A stretch of 9,818 nucleotides of DNA, from contig LUCD01000041.1 in NCBI GenBank assembly GCA_001593925.1, forward strand, positions 1 to 9,818, read 5' to 3'. Below are positions 1-6,387 of this stretch, piece by piece; within the stretch, counting starts at the first letter, position 1; each line of letters opens with the position of its first letter. A program made the translations under genes and the position numbers. This DNA is from Candidatus Bathyarchaeota archaeon B26-1 (GTDB taxonomy: Archaea; Thermoproteota; Bathyarchaeia; Bathyarchaeales; B26-1). Under the pieces are notes generated by a model. It made no database searches. It worked only from the letters and a program-made list of their open reading frames with translations, and was not told where the DNA came from.

Positions 1-3000
1 AGGCTCATCAAAACCGTTACTGGAACCTCCAACGTCGAGGCCCTGCTTAGAAATCCGCCTAGGATCAGCCGGTTAGAGGTCTTGGGAAACTACACAGTCA
101 TAAAAATAAATAACCTCTTCATGGATGAGGATGTCACATTTACAGGCTGGTATGAAATAGGCCGAACTATATACACGAATATGCGGATACCTCTTACCGT
201 CAGAAATCTCGGAAGCCAAATCTATGTTGAATGCAATATATGGGTTCTAGATGGTAAACTCGTCAGAGTCTCCGATTACAACCCGATTACTGAAGAGAAG
301 GAGACATTAACCCTTAAGCCCGCCTTGAGGGCAAACATAGAAGACTTTGAGACTGCGAAGATTAATCCTGTTTATGAGAGTTACTTCTTCTTTCCCATAA
401 ACTACGAGGTGACCATAACGCCGACGGAGAAGTCTGGGTTGACAGTGGAGATTCCACCCTTGCATGTTAGGGTTGACGAGAACACAACGTTGATAAGCTG
501 GACATACTTGGCCACTAAATGCTACGTAGAGGAGGAGCTCTCCAGCCTCAGCGAAGAGTTGGGATGGTTCAAGGCTTTAGGTCTCCCACTAACTCAGGAG
601 TATAAAGAGTATGAGGTTGTAGGTAAACACTTTGAACGTGCTCTGAACCTAATTCTCTTGGAGGAGTACGAGCCGGCCTTAGGCGGGATTAAACGTTCAT
701 TAGATAGGCTTAACGGTTTAAGGTCTTGGCTCACAAGTCAGAAGGCATACTCCATACTGACAACTATAAGCATCTGCCTCTTCATTTACGGCTTATCATC
801 CCTTCTCCCAAGCTTCCTCTTGGAGGAACAAGCTGGAAAGAGAACTCTCCTCCTCATAAGAGTCTCGATCTTCTCCCTGCTCTTGGTGATACTCTCATTA
901 ACCCACTTCTCCTTCAAGATACTCTACGCCGTCATGGCAGAGAGTATCTTAGGAGCGCCGGTTATCGGCGTAGACATCCCAACGAGCCTCTGGGGATGCT
1001 TCGTTCTAGGAACCCTCGTGTACTTCTCTTTGACCCTGATCTCGGCTAGAAAGGCGGCCATAACCGACCTGTCCCTGCAGCTTGGGATAAGGGGTATGAA
1101 GAGGAGGCCTCTCAGAACGATCTTAAGCCTGATAACGATAACGATCGTGGTTTCATCCGCAATAATACTTGTGAATATCTCGATAGCTAGGGAGTCCAGA
1201 GTCATGGAGGCATGGGATGGAACCAACACTCCGGCGATAATCCTCCAAGCCGACATTCTCTCAGCCCCCTTGAGCGAGTACGACATAAACTGGACCAAGA
1301 ATCATGAGTGGTGTAAGGACATAGGTTATAGAGAGGAGGTGATCACTTACCAAGAGAACGTTGCGCGTTCAGGCGTCTTGATCTACGGAGAAGGAACATT
1401 AGACGCTGAGATAATATGTATCGACCCTGACTTCCTAGAGAACAACTACAACTTTTCCATGTACATTAGAGGTTTATGGTCGGAGTTTCAGGTAGGCGAA
1501 CCTGTGGCCATAATCCCGTCTACATTCCGTGTACCTATAGGCGACTATGTGACGTTAGGCGTCATGGAAGTCATAGCGACGGATGGACCGCCGATAACCA
1601 GGACCAGAACCTTCGGGAGTTTCCGGGTGGTCGGGAGGTTCGACCCAGCATCGCTCTTAAGGGTGTCTCGACTTGACAATAGGCCTCTCTTCGAGAAGAC
1701 CGACAAGCTGATCCTCGTTCCCATCAAGTCGATCAACGATTATTCCATAGGTATTTCAGAAGCCTCGATTCTTGTCGAAGAAGGCTTCGACATCATCAAC
1801 ATAGCGAAGGAGATAGCTTACCTCCTAGGCGTCGTAACGATAGTCAACATGGAAGGCCGGGCTGTAAGCATAGAGTGGAGAGCAGAGTGGACCGTGAGGG
1901 GTTTCATCCCGTACATCTTCCCACTCGTCATATCCGGCTTGATGATCTACGTGACTATGACGTCGATTTACGAGGAGAGGAGGAGAGAGTTCATGGCAAT
2001 GGCAACCCTCGGGCTCGATCCGAAAAATTCCTTCCAAGTCTTCATAATAGAGACGCTCCTATTAGGTTTTATGGGGACGCTCTTTGGTTTCTTAGGGAGC
2101 TACATAATCGTAACCTCATTCTCTTGGATAACCACGATCCTCAAGGGAGTATGGCTTCCCCTCCAAGAGGAGGCTATACCCCCGATCTACGTCCACTGGT
2201 CCCTACCATCCATCCTAGTCGCCCTCCTAACAGGAACGTTCACGACGTTTCTGGGAGGATGCGTACCCGCCGCTAGAGCTCAAGGCCTAAGCTTGCTGGG
2301 CAGGGTTAAGAAGAGAACTTTCCTCGGAGAGTTCACGATGGAGAAGGATAAAGTGAGTCTCACATTTCCTTTGAGAGTTCCCCTTAAGGACAGCGACCTC
2401 CTATACAGATTCGTAAGGGAAAACCTTGGAAAGTTTAAGAAATCCGTTATAGACCCTCACTCGGTTAAGGGTGAACTGCGTATGGACGGAACTTTCACCG
2501 TCTCGTTCACAGCTATGGGGCCTGGAAGGTCAGTTTTCATCCCATGCGAGATTAAAGGCTTGAGGGAGGGAGATACGATGGTCTCCCTCATAGAGTTTCC
2601 ATACAGATACAGGAATTATCACAGGATGAAGGGTATACTCCGCAACTTGGAGGAGCGGATGATAGAGTTTCCCTCTTGGAGGGAGATGCAGAGGAGGATG
2701 AAGATCGTTAGGGAGGCCCCGAAGAGACGGAAGACCCCAGAGGAGATACTCATCGAGGTTAAAGAGATCATAGAGAAGATAAGAGACGATGCGAAGAGGC
2801 TTAGGTTCCTCGACTCGAGGAAGTCTCAGCTCTCAGAAGCCATATACGAGGAGTTCAGGCAGAAATACTTGAAGAGGATCGACGATGAAACCAAGAAGCT
2901 CAGGACTTTAGCCGTCGGCCTCGAATCCTACCACAACGAGCTAAACAAGGAGATAAAGAAGATTGAGGTTGAGATCGAGAGGTTCACGATAGCCTACAAC

Positions 3001-3135
3001 CTAGGAGAGATGAATGAGGAAGAATACGTGAAGAAGTGCGGACCATTACAGGCAAGACTCGACGTTCTGAGAAGCAAGTTTAAAGAGTTGGAGGAGATAT
3101 TTGAGTTCCTCAAGATGCCTTCAAGGATCATTTAG
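1..3135 (+). CDS. FtsX/MacB-type ABC transporter permease with C-terminal coiled-coil tail (5'-partial)
   Basis: The frame is open from base 1, so the gene is cut by the window edge; the TTG at 82 is an arbitrary start and residues below are counted from it. In order: a beta-rich, probably extracellular domain (about 1-150); a helical stretch (150-215); hydrophobic segments near 224-244, 256-275 and 302-321; a basic 'GIRGMKRRPLRTIL' loop and membrane helix at 345-368; an extracytoplasmic MacB-like domain (370-605); and three helices at 606-630, 653-680 and 707-729 forming a typical FtsX core, with the 'ERRREFMAMATLGLDP' loop between the first two. The 'PAARAQGLSLLGRVKKR' ending is usual for FtsX permeases. 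About 280 further residues follow, cytoplasmic by topology: a beta-rich part (750-845), then heptad-rich coiled coil (about 883-1010). Such permeases work with an ATPase to move lipids or peptides or to drive mechanical work at the membrane; no ATPase lies within the window. Substrate unknown. The stop TAG is at 3133-3135. Confidence 0.85.
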   Translation, partial: RLIKTVTGTSNVEALLRNPPRISRLEVLGNYTVIKINNLFMDEDVTFTGWYEIGRTIYTNMRIPLTVRNLGSQIYVECNIWVLDGKLVRVSDYNPITEEKETLTLKPALRANIEDFETAKINPVYESYFFFPINYEVTITPTEKSGLTVEIPPLHVRVDENTTLISWTYLATKCYVEEELSSLSEELGWFKALGLPLTQEYKEYEVVGKHFERALNLILLEEYEPALGGIKRSLDRLNGLRSWLTSQKAYSILTTISICLFIYGLSSLLPSFLLEEQAGKRTLLLIRVSIFSLLLVILSLTHFSFKILYAVMAESILGAPVIGVDIPTSLWGCFVLGTLVYFSLTLISARKAAITDLSLQLGIRGMKRRPLRTILSLITITIVVSSAIILVNISIARESRVMEAWDGTNTPAIILQADILSAPLSEYDINWTKNHEWCKDIGYREEVITYQENVARSGVLIYGEGTLDAEIICIDPDFLENNYNFSMYIRGLWSEFQVGEPVAIIPSTFRVPIGDYVTLGVMEVIATDGPPITRTRTFGSFRVVGRFDPASLLRVSRLDNRPLFEKTDKLILVPIKSINDYSIGISEASILVEEGFDIINIAKEIAYLLGVVTIVNMEGRAVSIEWRAEWTVRGFIPYIFPLVISGLMIYVTMTSIYEERRREFMAMATLGLDPKNSFQVFIIETLLLGFMGTLFGFLGSYIIVTSFSWITTILKGVWLPLQEEAIPPIYVHWSLPSILVALLTGTFTTFLGGCVPAARAQGLSLLGRVKKRTFLGEFTMEKDKVSLTFPLRVPLKDSDLLYRFVRENLGKFKKSVIDPHSVKGELRMDGTFTVSFTAMGPGRSVFIPCEIKGLREGDTMVSLIEFPYRYRNYHRMKGILRNLEERMIEFPSWREMQRRMKIVREAPKRRKTPEEILIEVKEIIEKIRDDAKRLRFLDSRKSQLSEAIYEEFRQKYLKRIDDETKKLRTLAVGLESYHNELNKEIKKIEVEIERFTIAYNLGEMNEEEYVKKCGPLQARLDVLRSKFKELEEIFEFLKMPSRII

Positions 3136-3154
3136 AGCCTAAGCCGCCCAGCCG

Positions 3155-3814
3155 TCACACCATCCGCGCCACTTCTTTTATGCTCCCAGCAACCTTATAG
3201 TCGCAACCCTCAAGCATCTTGAGGTCAATGTTTCTCCTCAATATCAGGATGAACTTGAGCCCGGCTTCCTTGGCGCATAGGCCGTCGAGCCAGTGATCCC
3301 CGACGAGGACGGCCTCGCAAGCCTTCACACCCAGCAGCTTCATCATGTGGTAGGCGTGTCTAGGGTTCGGTTTCGGTTCTTCAACATCGTCTCTCGCCGA
3401 GATCGCGTCCACATACGCCCTTAGACCGAACTTTGTTAGGGTCTTCTCGGCGTACTCGTGGCAGCTCCTCGTCATGACGCCGATCTTGAGGCCTCTCTCC
3501 TTCAAGGCTTTCAAGGTCTCTTGAGCTCCTTCTATCGGGGAGGCTTCGTTCACGGACTCCAGCTCGGTGCGGTTCATTATCTCCTCCGCTTCACTCAAGA
3601 TCAGTCTGATCTCCCCTTCAGGGAAGCCCCTTCTATGGAGGTCTTCAACCGCTAGACTCGTTATCTCCATATTTAGCATGTTGGTGTTCAGGAGGCCCCT
3701 TGTAACGCCTACCTTCTCCAGGAAGGCTATAACCCTCTCCTTCATCTTCTTGAAGTCTATCTTTGAGTGGATCAGGGTTTCGTCAAGGTCGAAGATGACG
3801 GCTCGAACCGGCAT
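3155..3814 (-). CDS. HAD-superfamily hydrolase (phosphoglycolate phosphatase-like)
   Basis: This 219-residue protein is a cytoplasmic haloacid dehalogenase-fold phosphatase. All four HAD motifs are visible. Motif I is FDLDETL with nucleophile D9 and acid D11. Motif II is the T of VMTRS (T115). Motif III is K148 in EEPKPNP. Motif IV is the acidic VGDHWLDG (D173, D177). Residues about 16-95 form a helical cap of type C1, as in phosphoglycolate phosphatase, pyrophosphatase PpaX and beta-phosphoglucomutase relatives; the substrate cannot be read from sequence. Length is normal for the family and no residue is missing. The ATG is well chosen because motif I begins eight residues later. The ribosome site is weak (GGTG about 10 nt upstream). 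A TATA-like box lies about 49 bp upstream, so the gene probably has its own promoter. It ends 19 bp from the convergent permease gene. Confidence 0.9.
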   Translation of the reverse strand: MPVRAVIFDLDETLIHSKIDFKKMKERVIAFLEKVGVTRGLLNTNMLNMEITSLAVEDLHRRGFPEGEIRLILSEAEEIMNRTELESVNEASPIEGAQETLKALKERGLKIGVMTRSCHEYAEKTLTKFGLRAYVDAISARDDVEEPKPNPRHAYHMMKLLGVKACEAVLVGDHWLDGLCAKEAGLKFILILRRNIDLKMLEGCDYKVAGSIKEVARMV

Positions 3815-3862
3815 GAGGACACCGCGGGGCAGGTTTCACCCTAAAACTCCTCGCTTGATGCG

Positions 3863-3870
3863 AATAAAAA
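3863..3870 (-). promoter_or_regulatory. Candidate TATA box for the HAD hydrolase
   Basis: The minus strand reads TTTTTATT preceded by an A-rich BRE-like stretch (GAAAACC). It sits about 49 bp upstream of the ATG at 3814, predicting a transcription start near 3840 and a leader of about 25 nt. Called by spacing and composition only. Confidence 0.45.
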
Positions 3871-3920
3871 GGTTTTCTATGGAAAGGCTGGACTGAGAGG
3901 AGGCGCTCCCCCTCAAACCT

Positions 3921-5264
3921 CTAAACGCTGGAGAAAAGGTTGTAGGGGATAGAATTGCCCATCCTGAAGGTTCCATGCTCTTTCTCTAGGCCGTACCTCG
4001 AGAGCGGTTTTGTGAGGTGCCTCTGAGACCTTGGAGAGGCAAGGTAGAGGCCGGGTTTGAGTTCTCTCTCAACCTCACAGCGAATCTTCTCCATTCTAGG
4101 TTCGTGGAGGCCGCACCTCTTACACTCGAAGCCCTTATTCCTTCCGATGGACTTCATACGTTTCCCACATCTTGGACAGAGAGGGTTCCTCAAGACTATG
4201 TGGGGCGCCAGCTTCAGAACCCTGATCTTCTCGAGGTTTATTGTTAGGGGATTTCTCGGTGAAGGAGGCCGGACTCCACCGTAAACCTCCAATAAGTCCC
4301 CGACTATGAGTTTCTTGGCGGCTTCGCGGAGACTACCGGTCGGCTCGTAAGCGGCGCAGTCAACCCGGCCGCTTCGGTCCCTAATCGAGAAGATCACGTG
4401 GCCGCCGGGAATTATCCTAGGCGCTTCATCCACTACTCCCCGGACGATAACCGGGTTGTAAGGTCTGATCTCCCGTACGGAGCTTACCCTCCTCAAGTGG
4501 GCGTCCGTCCCCTGATTAGTTCTGAATATGACCCAACGTTCGATAGGCTCCTCTGAACGCACAATCTCGCGGGCTCTCCTGAGGGTTTGAGGGTCTTCAC
4601 CTCTGATCCCGTAGAGCACTGGGTCAGGCCCCCTAGGGGTTATTAGGATGCGACCTGTCTCCGGATCGACATTGTTGAAGGTCCGGTTTCCCGTCTTCCG
4701 ATCCATCTCTAAGACGGATGAAGATACGATCCTTCTAGGCGTCCCCCTGTTCTCGGGCAACCTGTACGCGATTAGCTCGTATGTGTGGTCTCCCTTCAGG
4801 GGCTCCCCTACGGCCGCCAGCGCCCCTATGATTCCGCGTCCATCCTTGAACCCGAAAGCCTCCGCCCCGAACCTCCTCAAGAGTTTCAGAGCGGTCTCCA
4901 TCTTGACTATTCCTTGGATCGCCTCTTTGGAGAAGGCTTCAACCTCCCTTGGAACCTCTCTGTAAAAGAAGACTACGCCAGGCTCCGTTCCCTCGCAGTC
5001 CATATCCGAGTTCTCCTCAACGGTCTCTACAACGGTCTCTTTGATCTCGTCGACGATCGCCCCGTCACATTCTATTCTCAGACATAGAGCTCCGTTTCCC
5101 CTAGTCTTCCAAGGAACGTTTGGGTTAAGCCGGATCAGGTTGGGGTAATCTACGAACCGGACGTTCAGATCGTGTAGTTTCTCGACCAGTAAGGCGGCAA
5201 CGTAGGTTGTGCACCCTTTCCTAGGGGAATCCGTATCGTCGAGACCAATATGCACCTTAACCAT
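3921..5264 (-). CDS. tiaS: tRNA(Ile2) 2-agmatinylcytidine synthetase TiaS
   Basis: TiaS uses ATP and agmatine to convert C34 of the CAU anticodon of tRNA-Ile2 to agmatidine, so that the tRNA reads AUA; it is the archaeal counterpart of bacterial TilS. The 447-residue length is close to the family norm (about 420-450). The N-terminus has the diagnostic catalytic signature HIGLDDTDSPRKGCTT (residues 5-20). The substrate-binding ferredoxin-like domain follows, with PWKTRGNGAL (51-60) and FGFKDGRGIIGALAA (137-151). An OB-fold lies at about 271-350 (IVRGVVDEAPRIIPGGHV then FSIRDRSGRVDCAAY). A zinc ribbon has C363, C366, C381 and C384. All expected domains are present, so the enzyme should be active. 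The ATG at 5264 lies only about 31 bp from a good TATA box, which suggests a leaderless or nearly leaderless mRNA and explains the missing Shine-Dalgarno. The gene stands alone between the HAD gene and the RAM-domain gene. Confidence 0.96.
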   Translation of the reverse strand: MVKVHIGLDDTDSPRKGCTTYVAALLVEKLHDLNVRFVDYPNLIRLNPNVPWKTRGNGALCLRIECDGAIVDEIKETVVETVEENSDMDCEGTEPGVVFFYREVPREVEAFSKEAIQGIVKMETALKLLRRFGAEAFGFKDGRGIIGALAAVGEPLKGDHTYELIAYRLPENRGTPRRIVSSSVLEMDRKTGNRTFNNVDPETGRILITPRGPDPVLYGIRGEDPQTLRRAREIVRSEEPIERWVIFRTNQGTDAHLRRVSSVREIRPYNPVIVRGVVDEAPRIIPGGHVIFSIRDRSGRVDCAAYEPTGSLREAAKKLIVGDLLEVYGGVRPPSPRNPLTINLEKIRVLKLAPHIVLRNPLCPRCGKRMKSIGRNKGFECKRCGLHEPRMEKIRCEVERELKPGLYLASPRSQRHLTKPLSRYGLEKEHGTFRMGNSIPYNLFSSV

Positions 5265-5294
5265 GGGCCATACTCAACTACTCTTCACGTCACT

Positions 5295-5302
5295 TATAAA
5301 AA
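5295..5302 (-). promoter_or_regulatory. TATA box of tiaS, implying a near-leaderless transcript
   Basis: The minus strand reads TTTTTATA. Its inner edge is about 31 bp from the tiaS ATG. With normal archaeal TATA-to-start spacing, transcription would begin around 5268-5274, leaving fewer than about 10 leader nucleotides. No Shine-Dalgarno is present, which agrees. Confidence 0.6.
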
Positions 5303-5339
5303 GCAAGGAACACGCTCAAGTTCCGGTTTCGTCTTCTAA

Positions 5340-5378
5340 GGATGAAGCCTACTCCTTTTCACGGGACGTAGGCCATCC
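5340..5378 (-). terminator. 11-bp stem-loop directly after the RAM-domain gene
   Basis: GGATG-AA-GCCTAC (5340-5352) pairs with GTAGGCCATCC (5368-5378): an 11-bp stem with a two-base bulge and a 15-base loop. It begins on the base next to the stop codon of the Lrp-type gene and ends before the tiaS TATA box. No strong U-tract follows on the minus strand, so it may be an mRNA 3'-end structure or processing site, or a protein-binding inverted repeat, rather than a classical terminator. Confidence 0.5.
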
Positions 5379-5633
5379 TTAACCTGTCCCTTCATTAGAG
5401 AAAGATTCGATGACGATCATGGTTAACGTGGACCTAACCTTGTCCAGCCTGCGTATACGCCAAGTGACCACGTCCTTGAGCTTGTCCATCGAGTCAGCTT
5501 CGATCTTGGCTATTATGTCGTAGACTCCGTAGACGCTGTAAGCCTCCTTTACTCCCTCAACCTCCCTAAGCGCCTTGAGAACCTCTCCTTCAGAACCTAT
5601 CTCAGCATTTATCAGAACGAACGCTATGGGCAT
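5379..5633 (-). CDS. Stand-alone Lrp/AsnC ligand-binding (RAM) domain protein
   Basis: The 84 residues match the RAM/AsnC_trans_reg domain alone: a beta strand (AFVLINAEIG), a helix (EGEVLKALREVEGV), the diagnostic turn and strand (EAYSVYGVYDIIAKIEA, about 30-46), a second helix (SMDKLKDVVTWRIRRLD) and a final strand (VRSTLTMIVIESF). There is no helix-turn-helix, so it cannot bind DNA in the usual Lrp way. Such single-domain proteins form dimers or higher rings that bind amino acids, and may modulate full-length Lrp partners; that role is known for the family and inferred here. The ATG at 5633 leaves a complete domain. TATA-like sequences at 5689-5696 and, closer, around 5662-5668 suggest its own promoter. 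A strong hairpin follows the stop codon. No neighbour shows which ligand is sensed. Confidence 0.9.
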   Translation of the reverse strand: MPIAFVLINAEIGSEGEVLKALREVEGVKEAYSVYGVYDIIAKIEADSMDKLKDVVTWRIRRLDKVRSTLTMIVIESFSNEGTG

Positions 5634-5688
5634 ACGTCTACCCCATCCCTACATCAATTCAATTTAAGATTAACCCTTCTCGGTATGA

Positions 5689-5696
5689 TTTAAATA
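5689..5696 (-). promoter_or_regulatory. Candidate TATA box for the RAM-domain gene
   Basis: The minus strand reads TATTTAAA, about 56 bp upstream of the ATG at 5633, predicting a leader of about 30 nt. A weaker TTAAATT-type box about 28 bp upstream could instead give a leaderless mRNA. The sequence alone cannot decide between them. Confidence 0.4.
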
Positions 5697-5749
5697 TTTC
5701 TGCAGAGCGGATGGCAACAGCGAAAACCAGCAGGGTGGATGACGAACCA

Positions 5750-6178
5750 TCACGGACCGATATGCCCAATCGACGTCTGAACCACAACCGTTCTTAAACC
5801 TGTCCCCTTGAGAGCCTCCTTGACCTTCAACATCTCTTTGGGACTCGGCCTCTCCATATCCCGGCGTCTAAAGGTTGGGAAGTAATCCAGTACGCAGAGC
5901 TGAACGTCAGGGTCTATGGATGCCAGCTTCTCGCCAAAACGCGCGACCTCTTCTAGAGTTATGAAGACCTTGTTGTAGGGCAGTCCGACGCCGAGGAAGA
6001 CCTTCTCGCCGTAATTGTCAACGAGATACTTCACGGCGTTCCACGAGGTTTCTAGGTAACGCTCCGCTAGCTTCTTGTTCCTGACAGCCGTTGTCTTCAT
6101 GAAGGTCTCCGGACGGACTCCCTTGGGTTCTATACCTATATCGGTCACGCCCGCCCCTAAAACCCTGCCAAAAATCAA
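5750..6178 (-). pseudogene. 3' fragment of a PflA-like radical SAM protein gene
   Basis: The 142 residues look like the C-terminal third of an archaeal radical SAM protein of the pyruvate-formate-lyase-activating-enzyme-like group (usual length about 350). Recognisable late elements are GIEPKGVRPETFMK (15-28), YLETSWNAVKYLVDNYGE (41-58), VFLGVGLPYN (60-69), DVQLCVLDYFPTFRRRD (91-107) and a closing TVVVQTSIGHIGP (130-142). The N-terminal part with the CxxxCxxC cluster motif is absent. The frame stops immediately upstream (TGA at 6191-6193), and the only available start is a TTG at 6178 inside AT-rich, non-homologous sequence. The matching N-terminal part lies at about 9033-9411 on the same strand, so this is best read as the tail of a gene broken by the intervening island. 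It cannot be an active radical SAM enzyme alone. The family assignment is from recognised motifs; the enzyme's natural substrate is unknown. Confidence 0.72.
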
Positions 6179-6217
6179 AAAGTGAATTTTTCACACCTTA
6201 TGCGCGCTAACTAATAA
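6168..6217 (-). repeat. Degenerate inverted similarity to the inside of the 8783-8946 element
   Basis: Read on the minus strand, 6195-6177 is TGTGAAA-aa-TTCACTTTT-t and resembles 8821-8839 on the plus strand (TGTGAAA-gt-TTCACTTTT-c), 16 of 19 identical. Looser similarity continues upstream (TTTATtaGTTaGCgCG-CAT against TTTATgGTTGCaCGgCAT). The core is itself palindromic, so part of the match is not independent. No terminal repeat is recognisable beside this copy. It lies exactly where the radical SAM coding sequence breaks. Confidence 0.35.
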
Positions 6218-6387
6218 ATTAGGCATCATAAATGGAAAACATAGAATAAAAAAGGATTCTTTATGTTTCAGTGCGATTAATATAAAATTAACGCATGATA
6301 AATGTTAAGTTGTCTCATGATATCGTGCTAAACGATTTCTGAATTTTCCAAATAAAATATGGAAATGAAACCCCGAGGCAAAAACAA
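6194..6387. other. AT-rich non-coding segment with two hairpins and a 12-base repeat pair
   Basis: No gene is seen here; this is the most AT-rich stretch in the window. AAACATA-GAAT (6237-6247) pairs with ATTC-TT-TATGTTT (6256-6268). GCG-a-TTAAT (6273-6281) pairs with ATTAACGC (6287-6294). GCATCATAAATG (6223-6234) recurs as GCATGATAAATG (6293-6304), 70 bp away. On the minus strand the loop of the first hairpin is a T6 run (6248-6253), downstream of the 777-residue gene, and could end its transcript. Confidence 0.45.
6248..6253 (-). terminator. Possible oligo-T terminator of the 777-residue iron-sulphur gene
   Basis: A minus-strand T6 run lies about 135 bp after the stop codon at 6388, within AT-rich hairpin-forming DNA. 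Archaeal RNA polymerase commonly stops at oligo-T runs. Supported only by sequence and position. Confidence 0.35.

Noticed and set aside
82..84. TTG as the start codon of the permease gene
   Set aside because: The same frame is open back to base 1 with plausible protein and there is no ribosome site before the TTG, so the gene most likely begins upstream of the window.
924..1298. Minus-strand frame of about 124 codons inside the permease gene, and similar antisense or shifted frames inside tiaS, the HAD gene and the iron-sulphur gene
   Set aside because: They lie wholly inside well-supported genes, show no recognisable domain and have compositions expected of shadows of the real frames.
6176..6178. 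TTG start for an intact 142-residue protein
   Set aside because: There is no ribosome site, the preceding sequence is AT-rich and unrelated, and the protein corresponds only to the C-terminal third of a radical SAM family.
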